From positions 1 to 40,033 of the forward strand of contig DUQK01000009.1 in NCBI GenBank assembly GCA_012837835.1: a DNA stretch of 40,033 nt. The letters run 5' to 3'. The first letter of the stretch is position 1, and each line of letters starts with the position of its first letter. The notes beneath the pieces are model-generated. The model was not told the origin of the DNA. It made no database searches and was given only the letters and a program-made list of their open reading frames with translations. The stretch comes from Christensenellaceae bacterium (lineage in GTDB: Bacteria > Bacillota > Clostridia > Christensenellales > Aristaeellaceae). Shown piece after piece: positions 17,747 through 26,529 of the stretch. The position numbers were made by a program, and so were the translations under genes.

Positions 17747-19063
17747 ATGAAACGTGTGTTGGCAACGATACTATCTTTGGTGATTTTAATTGGTGTTTTG
17801 CCGATTGTTCAGGCTGAATCCGAAACGATCACTGTTAGGACAATCCACTATATGGTGGAAGGTGAGAAAGCTGCTGGAATGGAGACGATTCAGAAACTCT
17901 TCTCTGAGAAAATTCTTGAGGAAGAGGGAAAGGTAATCAAATTTGAGAATAGCGCTTACTCTCAAGGTACTGACTATTGGCCTCAATTAAACTCATCAAT
18001 CAACGCAAGTGACTTTTATGACATTATGATGGGGAACCCTGGGTTGTATACAGACCTAATTAAGGAAGGATATGTAAAAGATTTAACTGGTAATGAAGTT
18101 ATTAAAAATCTGGGTCTCACATCGGGTGATATGGGTGATGTGTCATATGAAGGGAAATGGTATGCATACCCTGTTGATTTTAAATCCTGGGGAGTGTTCT
18201 ACAACGTAAAGATGTTTGAAGAACTTGGCATTGATGTACCTAAAACTGAATCGGAGCTTTTAGCAATTTGTGAAAAGTTGCAAGAAAACAACATAAGTCC
18301 TTGGGCAGAATGGTATGCTGATGGTGCCTCTGTGGATATCAATATGCGTACGGTTCTATGGACAAAGGCTTTAGCGAATGGTGACAAGGATTTATTTAAG
18401 GATCTCATGAGTGGAGATAAGACAGTCCATGATTATCCTTACATGAAGGAAGCGTTAGAAACCTGGGCTCGTCGGATTGGTAATTGGGCTCGACCTGATG
18501 CTGTTTCTAATAAGCAAACTGATGCGAATGAAATTTTCGTTTCCGGGAAAGCAGGCATGTTATATCAGGGAACTTGGAATATTGGCTCAATTGAGGGACT
18601 AATAAAAGATAAAGAGTTTGAATATGGATTTTTCCTCTGTCCGACCGATGATTCAGGTCAAGATCCCGTACTGAATGTTCAGGTTGATCAAGCTTTTATG
18701 ATTAACCCTAAGGCAAATAATCCTGATTATGCGTCAAAGTTTATGGAATTTTGGCTCACAGATTGCATGGGACTATGGAGTGATGCGAGTTTCCAACCTG
18801 GTATTACTGGTGCAAAAACAGAAAATACTCCGCCGTTGCTCTTAGCTCTGTTAGAAGCTAAAGCGTCAGGTAATACTGCTTGTTACGGCGATTTTACTGT
18901 TCCTTTCACTTCAGCATTTACATCAGCATATCGCACCGCTTTGACTGCTTTTGCAGCATCCATCGTTACGGGAGAAACTCAATCTGGTGTTAACTCCGTT
19001 GAAACTTGCTTAGATTATATGCAGGAACTCTTTGATGAAGAGATAGCAAAAGCAGCTTTATAA
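17747..19063 (+). CDS. CUT1-type sugar ABC transporter, substrate-binding protein 2
   Basis: This 438-residue extracellular binding protein has a signal peptide MKRVLATILSLVILIGVLPIVQA and a signal peptidase I-like VQA site. No lipobox cysteine is present. It is clearly paralogous to the binding protein at 36335: shared stretches include HYM near the N-terminus, QGTDY(W/F)PQL, MGNPGLY, GD(M/L)GDVS, DFKSWG and the LNVQVDQ(A/S)FM region. The ligand is unknown, and the accompanying NagB/NagA genes hint at an N-acetylated amino sugar. AAGGAGG lies seven bases before the ATG. First gene of an operon running through nagA. Codon use shifts here toward ATT and CGT. Confidence 0.93.
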   Translation: MKRVLATILSLVILIGVLPIVQAESETITVRTIHYMVEGEKAAGMETIQKLFSEKILEEEGKVIKFENSAYSQGTDYWPQLNSSINASDFYDIMMGNPGLYTDLIKEGYVKDLTGNEVIKNLGLTSGDMGDVSYEGKWYAYPVDFKSWGVFYNVKMFEELGIDVPKTESELLAICEKLQENNISPWAEWYADGASVDINMRTVLWTKALANGDKDLFKDLMSGDKTVHDYPYMKEALETWARRIGNWARPDAVSNKQTDANEIFVSGKAGMLYQGTWNIGSIEGLIKDKEFEYGFFLCPTDDSGQDPVLNVQVDQAFMINPKANNPDYASKFMEFWLTDCMGLWSDASFQPGITGAKTENTPPLLLALLEAKASGNTACYGDFTVPFTSAFTSAYRTALTAFAASIVTGETQSGVNSVETCLDYMQELFDEEIAKAAL

Positions 19064-19092
19064 AACCAATTATTAGTAAAAATAGTTATTTA

Positions 19093-19126
19093 GGCAACTG
19101 GTTGGCAGGATTGCCAGCCAGTTGCC
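19093..19126 (+). other. Long hairpin between binding protein 2 and its permease
   Basis: The arms 19093-19107 and 19112-19126 form a 15-base stem (one G-U pair) with a GGAT loop. It is followed by TATGAG, not a U-run, so it is more likely an mRNA-stabilising or processing element than a terminator. Confidence 0.7.
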
Positions 19127-19174
19127 TATGAGAAAGGTTGTTTCCTAAACATTTTGTTGCGGAGGGAGGATTTT

Positions 19175-20068
19175 ATGAGACAAATGAGTGCGAAAACAAA
19201 TAGAAGTAGGTCTGTTTCTCGTTTAACAAAGAAAATTCATATTGGTAATATAATGTTTCTTTTGCCTACTTTTATATTGTTCACATTTGTGGTTTTAGCG
19301 CCGTTTATTCAAGGAATACCTTATTCGTTTACAAACTGGAAGAGTATTGTGAGTACGAACTATTCTTTTAACAAACTAGCCAATTATGAGTACTTACTTA
19401 AAAATAAGTATTTTCTGATGTCACTGGGGGTAACTTTTAAATTTACTATTTTATTTATTTTAAGTAGTAATATCATGGGTTTCTTTCTTGCGCTTCTTCT
19501 AAGGCAAACTTCGAGATTTAATAATTTTTCTCGTACTGTCTTCTTTTTACCTTTTACTGTGTCAGTGACTGCCGCTGCGATTGTATGGTCTTATGTATTT
19601 ACAGATATATATGGGACAATTACCGGGCTTGTAAGTCCGTTAGGATTGGAAAGTCAAATTGTCTATGCGATGGTAATAATCGCATCTTGGCGTGATATGG
19701 GTTATACTATGCTTATTTATATCGCCGCAATGCAGACGATACCAAAGGATTTTTATGAGGCAGCTTCCATCGAGGGCGCAAATGCATTTCAGCAGTTTCG
19801 AAGAATTACGTTGCCGATGATTGTGCCTGCCTTTACAGCAAATATTACAATTACTCTAGCTTGGGGGCTAAGAACTTTTGATTTGCCAATGGTTGTTTCC
19901 ACAACAAAGCGTGCTGGGCAGACAACAGCAGTTTATGTATACCAGAGTATTTTTGCTAATAATAATGCAGGACTGGGACAAGCGGCAGCAATAATCCTTA
20001 CAATCATTTTAGTTGTGCTAACTCAAATTGTCTCGTATACACTTCGAAGAATTGAGGTGGAATTGTAA
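19175..20068 (+). CDS. CUT1-type sugar ABC permease (MalF-like), importer 2
   Basis: This 297-residue integral membrane protein has a basic N-terminus and about six helices (first at about 26-48, IMFLLPTFILFTFVVLAPF). The EAA loop EAASIEGANAFQQFRRITLP lies near residue 200. I chose the ATG at 19175, with GGAGGGAGG six bases upstream; the frame extends to a TTG at 19154 without support. It is closely similar to the permease at 37705 (shared WRDMGY, EGANxxxxFRxITLPM). It overlaps the next gene by one base. Confidence 0.93.
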   Translation: MRQMSAKTNRSRSVSRLTKKIHIGNIMFLLPTFILFTFVVLAPFIQGIPYSFTNWKSIVSTNYSFNKLANYEYLLKNKYFLMSLGVTFKFTILFILSSNIMGFFLALLLRQTSRFNNFSRTVFFLPFTVSVTAAAIVWSYVFTDIYGTITGLVSPLGLESQIVYAMVIIASWRDMGYTMLIYIAAMQTIPKDFYEAASIEGANAFQQFRRITLPMIVPAFTANITITLAWGLRTFDLPMVVSTTKRAGQTTAVYVYQSIFANNNAGLGQAAAIILTIILVVLTQIVSYTLRRIEVEL

Positions 20069-20949
20069 TGTACAATTATTTAAAACGGAAATTCAGTTAT
20101 TCACATAAATCTGCCGGTCAGCGTTACTTTGCTTTGAAAGAAATCATCCGAACATTAAGTACCTTATTGTTAATTTGTATTGTTCTTCTCCCTTTTTATG
20201 TTGCAATATTATATGCTTTTAAACCGGTATACGAGATAAGCGCAAATAGGTTGGCTTTTACTCAATCCCCAACATTAACAAATTTTTATGAAGTTATTTT
20301 TGAGAACAAACAGTTTATTAGCGGTTTTAAAAATACGGTTTTAAACACCATACCAACTGTACTTATTCTGGTAGTAACAACTTCCATGTCTTCGTGGGTT
20401 TTAGCACGGTTTAATACACGCTTTTATAGTTTGATGTATTCAATAATGACAGTGGGTCTTCTGATTCCTTTTCAGTGCTATATTCTACCGTTGTATGTTA
20501 ATTTTTTTAAACTGGGTTTAGTGAGCAATAATATTGGATTTATCATTGCCCGTTCCGGATTACAAATCTCAATTAGTCTTGTTGCAGTTACAGGCTTTGT
20601 TAAGACTGTACCCCGTGAACTAGAAGAAGCAAGCAGTATTGATGGTTGCTCTAGATTCGCAACATTTTGGAAGATAGTTTTCCCTTTAATGACACCAATA
20701 AACATTACGCAACTGGTTTTAAATACGGTATTTGTATGGAACGACTATAGTACAGCAATTATCTTGTTGCGTTCTAAAGAGTCGCAGACACTTACGTTAG
20801 CACAAATTACTTATTTTAATGAAAACACAACGCTGTTAAATCATGCATTTGCCTTCTTTATTCTTGCTATGTTTCCTATACTTGTTCTTTATCTTTCGTT
20901 ACAAAAGTACATTGTTAGTGGAATTACAGCAGGTGCTGTCAAAGGATAA
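20068..20949 (+). CDS. CUT1-type sugar ABC permease (MalG-like), importer 2
   Basis: This 293-residue membrane permease forms the second half of importer 2. The EAA loop EEASSIDGCSRFATFWKIVFP is near residues 190-210, and the C-terminus is LQKYIVSGITAGAVKG. It is paralogous to the permease at 38592, with shared PFQCxxLPLY, ARSGxQ, MTPIN and FVWNDYSTA. The start is TAATG-coupled to the previous gene. No ATPase gene follows; instead the NagB-like genes begin 27 bases later. Confidence 0.94.
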   Translation: MYNYLKRKFSYSHKSAGQRYFALKEIIRTLSTLLLICIVLLPFYVAILYAFKPVYEISANRLAFTQSPTLTNFYEVIFENKQFISGFKNTVLNTIPTVLILVVTTSMSSWVLARFNTRFYSLMYSIMTVGLLIPFQCYILPLYVNFFKLGLVSNNIGFIIARSGLQISISLVAVTGFVKTVPRELEEASSIDGCSRFATFWKIVFPLMTPINITQLVLNTVFVWNDYSTAIILLRSKESQTLTLAQITYFNENTTLLNHAFAFFILAMFPILVLYLSLQKYIVSGITAGAVKG

Positions 20950-20976
20950 TCAAACCTAAAGAGAAAGGGTGATTAT

Positions 20977-21780
20977 ATGAGAAATTGCAATCAAATATAT
21001 ATGGAATTGATTCATGTTGTCCAAAATGAATGGGATGTATATTTTGAGACAGCTTTGGTGATGCTTCATGAAATAATGCAGAATAATGAGAAAGGCAAAC
21101 CTACCGTAATGATTGTTCCTGTAGGTCCTACAGAACAGTACGGAATCCTTGCACGTCTTGTCAACGAATTGTCGTTATCATTGCATAACGTACACTTCTT
21201 TAATATGGATGAGTACCTTATTGATAAAAAATGCTGGGTACCCTTTAACCATCCTCTATGTTTTCGTAGGAGAATGGAAGAAGAATTCTTCTGTCGTGTC
21301 AATCCAGAACTAGTTATGTCAGAATCTCAGCGACATTTTCCAAAACCGGGAGAAGAGGCTGAATTTGATGCTTTACTTGATTCTTTTGGTGGAGCTGATC
21401 TTTGTGTTGGTGGATTGGGAATCAATGGACATTTAGCGTTTAATGAACCTCCTGAAGACAACACAGTATATACTGTCGATGAGTTTGCATCTCTTTGTAC
21501 ACGTATTTTGCCAGTCTCTCGGGAAACCCGTACGGTGAATGCTATAGGATATCAAAGAGGGGATTTGTATGGTATGCCTCAGTGGTGCATAACAATTGGA
21601 ATGAAGCAAATCTTATCATCACGATCAATTTTTATCGCACTAAATAGAGAATGGCAACATGGTATTCTCCGGCAAACGTTGTGTAATACGATACAAGCCC
21701 AAATTCCTGCTACCTTATTGCGTACTCATTCAAATGTCCGCTTCTGCACAACAGAGAAAATAGCGCAGGGAATTGTTTAA
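20977..21780 (+). CDS. NagB-like sugar-phosphate isomerase/deaminase homologue (paralogue 1)
   Basis: This 267-residue protein has the glucosamine-6-phosphate deaminase/6-phosphogluconolactonase fold. NagB converts GlcN6P to Fru6P and ammonia. Visible here are MDEY with D78 (matching the NagB proton-transfer Asp72) and GINGHLAFNEP with H152 and E157 (matching His143, Glu148). The Asp141 position is N150. The phosphate loop reads VPVGPTEQYG rather than the usual glycine/threonine-rich turn. These changes suggest a different substrate or altered ring opening; true NagB activity is uncertain. AAAGGG lies upstream of the ATG. It probably works with the second paralogue (22013) and nagA. Confidence 0.8.
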   Translation: MRNCNQIYMELIHVVQNEWDVYFETALVMLHEIMQNNEKGKPTVMIVPVGPTEQYGILARLVNELSLSLHNVHFFNMDEYLIDKKCWVPFNHPLCFRRRMEEEFFCRVNPELVMSESQRHFPKPGEEAEFDALLDSFGGADLCVGGLGINGHLAFNEPPEDNTVYTVDEFASLCTRILPVSRETRTVNAIGYQRGDLYGMPQWCITIGMKQILSSRSIFIALNREWQHGILRQTLCNTIQAQIPATLLRTHSNVRFCTTEKIAQGIV

Positions 21781-21857
21781 TGTTTGCAGCTATACAGAAA
21801 AAAGTGAATAATAGAGAACAGGACAAGGGGAATGCAAAGGAGAATTAGAAATACTTA

Positions 21858-22016
21858 TTGGGGAGGAGTGATATTTTACCTGTAATCGATTTTTCAAAAG
21901 ACATGCATATTTATCTGGGAGGTGTTACCCGATTTTTTGTATCAGCAAATGTAAACACTGAAATCCGGAAAACGATTGAAATTAAATTTACAATATATAG
22001 GAGGATATGTTTATGA
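21858..22016 (+). CDS. Possible short ORF or gene remnant between the NagB-like genes
   Basis: A 52-codon frame runs from TTG at 21858 (or ATG at 21903) to TGA at 22014-22016, overlapping the start of the next gene. Its translation includes LPVIDFSKDMHIYLGGV and is not low-complexity. A strong GGGGAGGAG at 21860-21867 is followed only by ATA/ATT codons at good spacing. I do not recognise the peptide. It could be a translated leader, a decayed gene fragment, or nothing. The remaining 21781-21857 holds no visible feature. Confidence 0.25.
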   Translation: MGRSDILPVIDFSKDMHIYLGGVTRFFVSANVNTEIRKTIEIKFTIYRRICL

Positions 22017-22867
22017 TTGATTACCGTACAATCCCTGCAGAAGAATTAGGAAAGGGTAGTAATATTAAGCTGGAGCTTTGTGAAACTGAAGTTGATCTTT
22101 ATTGGAAGATGGCTATTGAAGTAGCTGAATTGATAGCAGAAAATAATGTCAAAGGTGAAGAAACACTTATGATTGTTCCCTATGGTCCTATTGGTCCTCA
22201 CTCCCGCCTTGTAGATATAATAAATACTCGGCGTATCAGTTTGAAAAATTGTTGGTTTTTTGCTATGGATGAATATCTGGATGACAATTTGAAATATCTT
22301 CCAAAGAGCGATCCCTTGTCCTTTCGTGGTGGTATGGATCGTGTTTTTTACAATAAGATTGACCCAGAATTGAACTTACCCGAGACTCAGCGTTTCTTCC
22401 CAGAACCGGGCAATGAAGGTGAGATATGGGAAGTAATTCAAGAACACGGCAAGCTGGATATGTGTTGGGGCGGTGTTGGTATTACTGGTCATATTGCCTT
22501 TAATGAGCCTCCGGAGCCCGGTGAGGTTTGCACTGATGAAGAATTTCTACAACGTCCTACACGTTGTTTAAAAATAGCTCGTGAAACACGTACAATTAAT
22601 GCTTTTATGAACGCTGGAGCTGATATTGATGCTATCCCCGAGTGGTGTGTTACTGTGGGTATGAAGGAAATTAACTATGCCAGAAAGATTCGTATGTGTA
22701 TGCCGCGTGATTGGAACGCAGCTATGCTACGGAAAGCTCTTCATGGTCCCGTTAGTTGCCATGTGCCAGTATCTTTGTTCCAAAATCACCCTGACGCAAA
22801 GATATATGCCACATATCAAGCTGCTAATACTTCCATAGTGCCGAAGATTGTTATTTATAATAAATGA
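22013..22867 (+). CDS. NagB-like sugar-phosphate isomerase/deaminase homologue (paralogue 2)
   Basis: This 284-residue protein is paralogous to the gene at 20977 (shared LMIVPYGP/VMIVPVGP, MDEYL, PELxxxExQRxFPxPG, RETRTINA, AMLRKAL/GILRQTL). D86 in MDEY, H160 and E165 in GITGHIAFNEP are kept, but the NagB Asp141 position is T158. So both paralogues lack the ring-opening aspartate and differ from each other there. I chose the ATG at 22013 because AGGAGG (21999-22004) is eight bases away; the ATG at 22007 is only two bases from it. The last codons overlap the start of nagA (ATGA). A heteromeric enzyme of the two paralogues is possible. Confidence 0.8.
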   Translation: MIDYRTIPAEELGKGSNIKLELCETEVDLYWKMAIEVAELIAENNVKGEETLMIVPYGPIGPHSRLVDIINTRRISLKNCWFFAMDEYLDDNLKYLPKSDPLSFRGGMDRVFYNKIDPELNLPETQRFFPEPGNEGEIWEVIQEHGKLDMCWGGVGITGHIAFNEPPEPGEVCTDEEFLQRPTRCLKIARETRTINAFMNAGADIDAIPEWCVTVGMKEINYARKIRMCMPRDWNAAMLRKALHGPVSCHVPVSLFQNHPDAKIYATYQAANTSIVPKIVIYNK

Positions 22868-24036
22868 AGAATCTATTTTGGATTGGAAATGGTAAAGTTG
22901 TTTTACCGCAAGGTGTGGTACAGGGCGGTTCGATTTTGGTTGAAAACGGTAAAATTGCCGCAATCAATAGTAATTGTCCTAAAGGGGTAGAGGTTATTGA
23001 CGCTCAAGAAGGATATGTTTTGCCAGGGTTTATCGATATTCATGTCCACGGTGGTGGTGGAAGTGACTTTATGGATTTGTCAGAAAAAGATGTTTGTACT
23101 GTATGTAACACACATTGTGCGTACGGAACAACCGCATTAGTTGCGACGACTATGACTTGTTCAGATGATCTTCTTGAGGATGCAATCAGCTGTATACGTT
23201 CTGTGATGAAAAAACAAACTTTAGGTGCTCAAATATTGGGTCTTCATTTAGAAGGCCCGTATTTTGCAGCCACTTCCAAGGGTGCGCAGCCTGTCAAGGA
23301 GCTCAGAATTCCAACACGAGAAAATTTAGAGCACATTATAAGAGTTGCTGAGGGCAGTATTATTCGCTGGGATGCGGCGCCTGAATTGCCAAATATGCAG
23401 ATGTTTGCACAGGTGATGAAAGAAAATGGAATCCTTTGCTCTATTGCTCATTCCGGCGCCAATGCAACAATTACTACCCAAGCCTTTGATTGGGGCTTCA
23501 GTCATATAACGCATTTTTACAATGCTTGTACAACTTTCCATAAAGAGAATGGAATTGTGCACTCCGGCAATATAGAAGCAACATACATTCGCCCGGAAAT
23601 AACAATTGAACTGATAGGCGATGGACGCCATATTCCTATGGAATCGATGCTTCTTGCAAAGCAGATTAAGGGAGCGGACAAGATTTGTATAATAACCGAT
23701 GCAATGCGTGCGGCGGGAACAAGTGAAACGGTTAGCATACTAGGTCCTCGAAACGGAGGGACAAAGGTTGTGGTAAAGGATAATGTTGCACAGCTTCCTG
23801 ATTTCTCATTTTATGCTGGGAGCATAGCAACAATGGATAGGTGCTTAAGAACGGCTCATGTGTATTATGGCATTCCATTAAACGAAGTTAGTCGCATGCT
23901 ATCTTTAACTCCGGCACGGCTTAGTGGTGTTGAACACTGTAAAGGGAGCTTGGAAGTTGGAAAAGATGCTGATATAGTCATAATGGATAAAGATTTTTAT
24001 GTACAGAAGGTTTTTGTTCAAGGAATCCTCCATTGA
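22864..24036 (+). CDS. nagA: N-acetylglucosamine-6-phosphate deacetylase
   Basis: NagA removes acetate from GlcNAc-6-phosphate (or a related N-acetylated hexosamine phosphate). The 390-residue amidohydrolase has a full metal site: H60 and H62 (GFIDIHVHGG), E130 (LHLEGPYF), H196 (IAHSGA), H217 (THFYNA) and the catalytic D279 (IITDAMRAAG). A C-terminal KGSLEVGKDADIVIMD segment completes the beta-sandwich. Length is family-typical. It is translationally coupled to the second NagB-like gene. With two aberrant NagB proteins upstream, the real substrate may be a GlcNAc-6-P relative rather than GlcNAc-6-P itself (inference). Confidence 0.93.
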   Translation: MKNLFWIGNGKVVLPQGVVQGGSILVENGKIAAINSNCPKGVEVIDAQEGYVLPGFIDIHVHGGGGSDFMDLSEKDVCTVCNTHCAYGTTALVATTMTCSDDLLEDAISCIRSVMKKQTLGAQILGLHLEGPYFAATSKGAQPVKELRIPTRENLEHIIRVAEGSIIRWDAAPELPNMQMFAQVMKENGILCSIAHSGANATITTQAFDWGFSHITHFYNACTTFHKENGIVHSGNIEATYIRPEITIELIGDGRHIPMESMLLAKQIKGADKICIITDAMRAAGTSETVSILGPRNGGTKVVVKDNVAQLPDFSFYAGSIATMDRCLRTAHVYYGIPLNEVSRMLSLTPARLSGVEHCKGSLEVGKDADIVIMDKDFYVQKVFVQGILH

Positions 24037-24290
24037 ATTTAATTCATTCTCAAACAAAATTGAAGTGAGTTTTTAAGTTAATTGCTTATCTTTTTGTTGG
24101 AAAGTTGTAACCTCAATGTGTTCTATATTTTCAACCTCTCTGTATAATAATAAAAAATAAATATAGATATAAATTGATTCTGTATATTGACATTCGAGAA
24201 TTACTCTGTAAAAATTAATATTATAGAATAGAGTGATTTTCTTTTATAAAATGTCTCTCTGTATTTAATTTACAATAAGGAGAAACCGTA
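24037..24290 (+). promoter_or_regulatory. Control region of the isomerase-to-EtfA operon
   Basis: Perfect -35 TTGACA (24187-24192), N17 ending in TGT, and AAAAAT (24210-24215) form an extended -10 promoter. The spacer contains GAGAAT-T-ACTCTG (24196-24208), a near-palindrome matching that at 17647. About 85 bases around it (from AAAAAATAAATA near 24152 to AATAGAGT near 24238) align by eye with 17606-17693. No ORF and no clear terminator for nagA are seen. Confidence 0.55.
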
Positions 24291-25682
24291 ATGTTGAACT
24301 ACAAAGTAAAAATCGGTCTAGCCCCCATGCGTCGTGACGTTACACCCCGTCCAGGCATCTTTAATTGGGAAAAGGCTGAAGAGCGTGGTCATCATGCTGT
24401 TGCCTACATTAAGGAGCACTTTACTTCAGAAAAAGTGTCCTTCGTGGATTTGGAGGGTATCAACCCTGTTTCCGTGATGTACAATGATGATGACGCGGAG
24501 TGCGTTATTGAACGTTTTCTGGCAGAAAAAGTGGATGCGGTATTTATTATCAACTGCAATTTCGGCAATGAAGAGATTGCAGCTCATGTGGCGCGTGCTG
24601 TGGGTAAACCGGTGTGTATCTGGGCGCCAATGGATGATAGTTTCCTACCGGACGGGACGCGCTACACGGACAGTCAGTGCGGTCTTTTTGGGGTAAGCCG
24701 TCAGATGCAGCGCCTACGTATCCCTTTCTCTTACATTGAAACCTGTAAGATTGAGGATAAAATTTTTACTGAAGGTTTTAAGAGATTTATTTCCGTTGCT
24801 TGCATGGTTAATAATTTTCGTGGTATGCGCATTGCGCAAGTTGGTATGCGTCCTAAGCCATTTTGTTCTGTTATCTATAACGAGGGCGAATTGCTAGAAA
24901 AATTCGGCATGCAGGTGATTCCTGTAAACATGGCTATTATCATCGACAAATACAATAAAATACTAGCTGAAAATGATGCTGTGCTTCAAGAGGGCGCAAA
25001 GTTGTTATTATCCCGCTATGAGATGGACGATATTACACAGCCTTTGCTCAAAAAGGTTTATGCTTTTGTACTGTTGTATAAATGGGTATTTGAAACCTAT
25101 CGTGTGCAGGTCGTCTCTGCTGAGTGTTGGACAGCTATGCAACTTGCCGTTGGAGCAATGCCCTGTATGGCATACAGCGTATTGGCGGACATGGGTTATA
25201 TAATTTCTTGCGAAAGTGACATGCATGGTGCGATTACCATGGCCCTGCTCTCCTGTGCATCTCTTGGTGAAAAGATTTCTTTTTTTGGGGAGTTTACTGT
25301 GCGTCATCCGGAAAACAAAAATGCGGAACTCCTGTGGCATTGCGGTCCGTTTGCTTATAGTCTGCGCAAGGAGGCTACGCCTTGTAAGGCGGTTAATATG
25401 CGTGCATGGTTTCAAGTGAAGGATAGCGAATACACTATTGCGCGTTTTGATCAGGAAAGTGGCGATTACAAACTTTTAGCTGGTACCTGCAAATCCACTG
25501 ACGGACCGTATACCTTTGGCACTTACCTATGGGCGGAATTTGATGACCTGCCCGCTTGGGAAAGAAAGCTAGTTGAAGGACCTTACATACATCATATGGC
25601 AGAAATTGAAGGCGATTATACACAGGAGTTGCGTGAATTCTGTAAGTATATACCAGGCATTACGCCGGACGCAGTAGAATAA
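24291..25682 (+). CDS. L-fucose/L-arabinose isomerase-like protein
   Basis: This 463-residue cytoplasmic protein belongs to the fucose/arabinose isomerase-like superfamily, which interconverts aldoses and ketoses using a divalent metal. Probable metal ligands are E278 (SAECWTAM), E308 or D310 (CESDMHGA) and H350 (LLWHCGPF), aligning with E337, D361 and H528 of E. coli FucI. It is shorter than FucI (591) and closer to the poorly studied FucI-like group. It probably prepares the ketose for the kinase/aldolase genes that follow. AAGGAG precedes the ATG. First gene of a long operon. The substrate is not predictable; C4 stereochemistry of fucose or arabinose type is a guess. Confidence 0.82.
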   Translation: MLNYKVKIGLAPMRRDVTPRPGIFNWEKAEERGHHAVAYIKEHFTSEKVSFVDLEGINPVSVMYNDDDAECVIERFLAEKVDAVFIINCNFGNEEIAAHVARAVGKPVCIWAPMDDSFLPDGTRYTDSQCGLFGVSRQMQRLRIPFSYIETCKIEDKIFTEGFKRFISVACMVNNFRGMRIAQVGMRPKPFCSVIYNEGELLEKFGMQVIPVNMAIIIDKYNKILAENDAVLQEGAKLLLSRYEMDDITQPLLKKVYAFVLLYKWVFETYRVQVVSAECWTAMQLAVGAMPCMAYSVLADMGYIISCESDMHGAITMALLSCASLGEKISFFGEFTVRHPENKNAELLWHCGPFAYSLRKEATPCKAVNMRAWFQVKDSEYTIARFDQESGDYKLLAGTCKSTDGPYTFGTYLWAEFDDLPAWERKLVEGPYIHHMAEIEGDYTQELREFCKYIPGITPDAVE

Positions 25683-25698
25683 TAGGAGGCAAAAAACG

Positions 25699-26529
25699 AT
25701 GTTGACCGGTATGAGAGAAATCCTTGAGATTGCCGATAAATGTGGTTGTGCTATTCCTGCTTTTAATGTTTACAATGGCGAAACTGCCATGGGCATATTT
25801 AAAGCTGCCGAGGAAGCTAATGCCTGTATTATCGTGCAGATGTACAGCCGTCTTTTTATGAGTGATGAGGCAGAATTTATTGCCCCGGCTATTGTAGAAG
25901 CTGCGCACCGCTCCAAGTGCAAAATTGCATTTCACTTAGACCATGGTAGTTGCGATGAAGCTGTGTTCCGTGCTATAAAATACGGTTGCTCTTCTGTAAT
26001 GCGCGATGCGAGCGCTCTTCCGTTTGAGGATAACATAGCAGTTATTAAAAATGTGACGTACTTTGCCCATGACTTGGGAATTGATGTTGAGGCAGAACTG
26101 GGTCACATTGGTTTAGCTAAGGATGGAGTGCCCACAGATTATACTAAGGTTGAGGAGGCTGTTAGGTTCTATGCAGAAACCGGTGTTGATGCACTAGCTG
26201 TTGCCGTGGGAACAGCTCATGGCCATTATAAACAGGATCCCGTACTGGCAATTGACCGCATTCGTGCATTGTATGATGCAGTTCCTGCGGCACTTGTTCT
26301 GCATGGCGGTTCCGGTGTACCGGATGATCAGATTCAAGCGGCGGTAGAAGCTGGTATTCGCAAGATTAATTTCGGAACGGATGTATGCCTTGCATTCCTT
26401 GATGGTGTACGCGAGGTGGATTCATCAATCGTTGGTGTGGATATATTCATGAAGGAACCGATACAGCGTGTAAAGAATTTTGCCCATGAGAAGATTCGAT
26501 TGCTTGGGGCGGAGGGAAGCAATGCTTAA
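25699..26529 (+). CDS. Class II (zinc) ketose-bisphosphate aldolase
   Basis: This 276-residue aldolase of the FbaA/GatY/KbaY family cleaves a ketose 1,6-bisphosphate (fructose, tagatose or related) to DHAP and an aldehyde. Catalytic D81 and zinc ligand H82 (HLDHGS), H174 (GTAHGHY) and H202 (LHGGSG) are all visible, as is the phosphate-binding KINFGTD. The N-terminal AFNVYNGE is typical. AGGAGG precedes the start, 16 bases after the isomerase gene. A sugar isomerase and PfkB kinase as direct neighbours suggest the chain isomerise, phosphorylate, cleave. Length fits the tagatose-type branch (about 280). Confidence 0.92.
   Translation: MLTGMREILEIADKCGCAIPAFNVYNGETAMGIFKAAEEANACIIVQMYSRLFMSDEAEFIAPAIVEAAHRSKCKIAFHLDHGSCDEAVFRAIKYGCSSVMRDASALPFEDNIAVIKNVTYFAHDLGIDVEAELGHIGLAKDGVPTDYTKVEEAVRFYAETGVDALAVAVGTAHGHYKQDPVLAIDRIRALYDAVPAALVLHGGSGVPDDQIQAAVEAGIRKINFGTDVCLAFLDGVREVDSSIVGVDIFMKEPIQRVKNFAHEKIRLLGAEGSNA

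Noticed and set aside
24034-24046. Palindrome TGAATTTAATTCA at the nagA stop as a terminator
   Set aside because: Only A-T-rich pairs, no GC stem and no U-tract.
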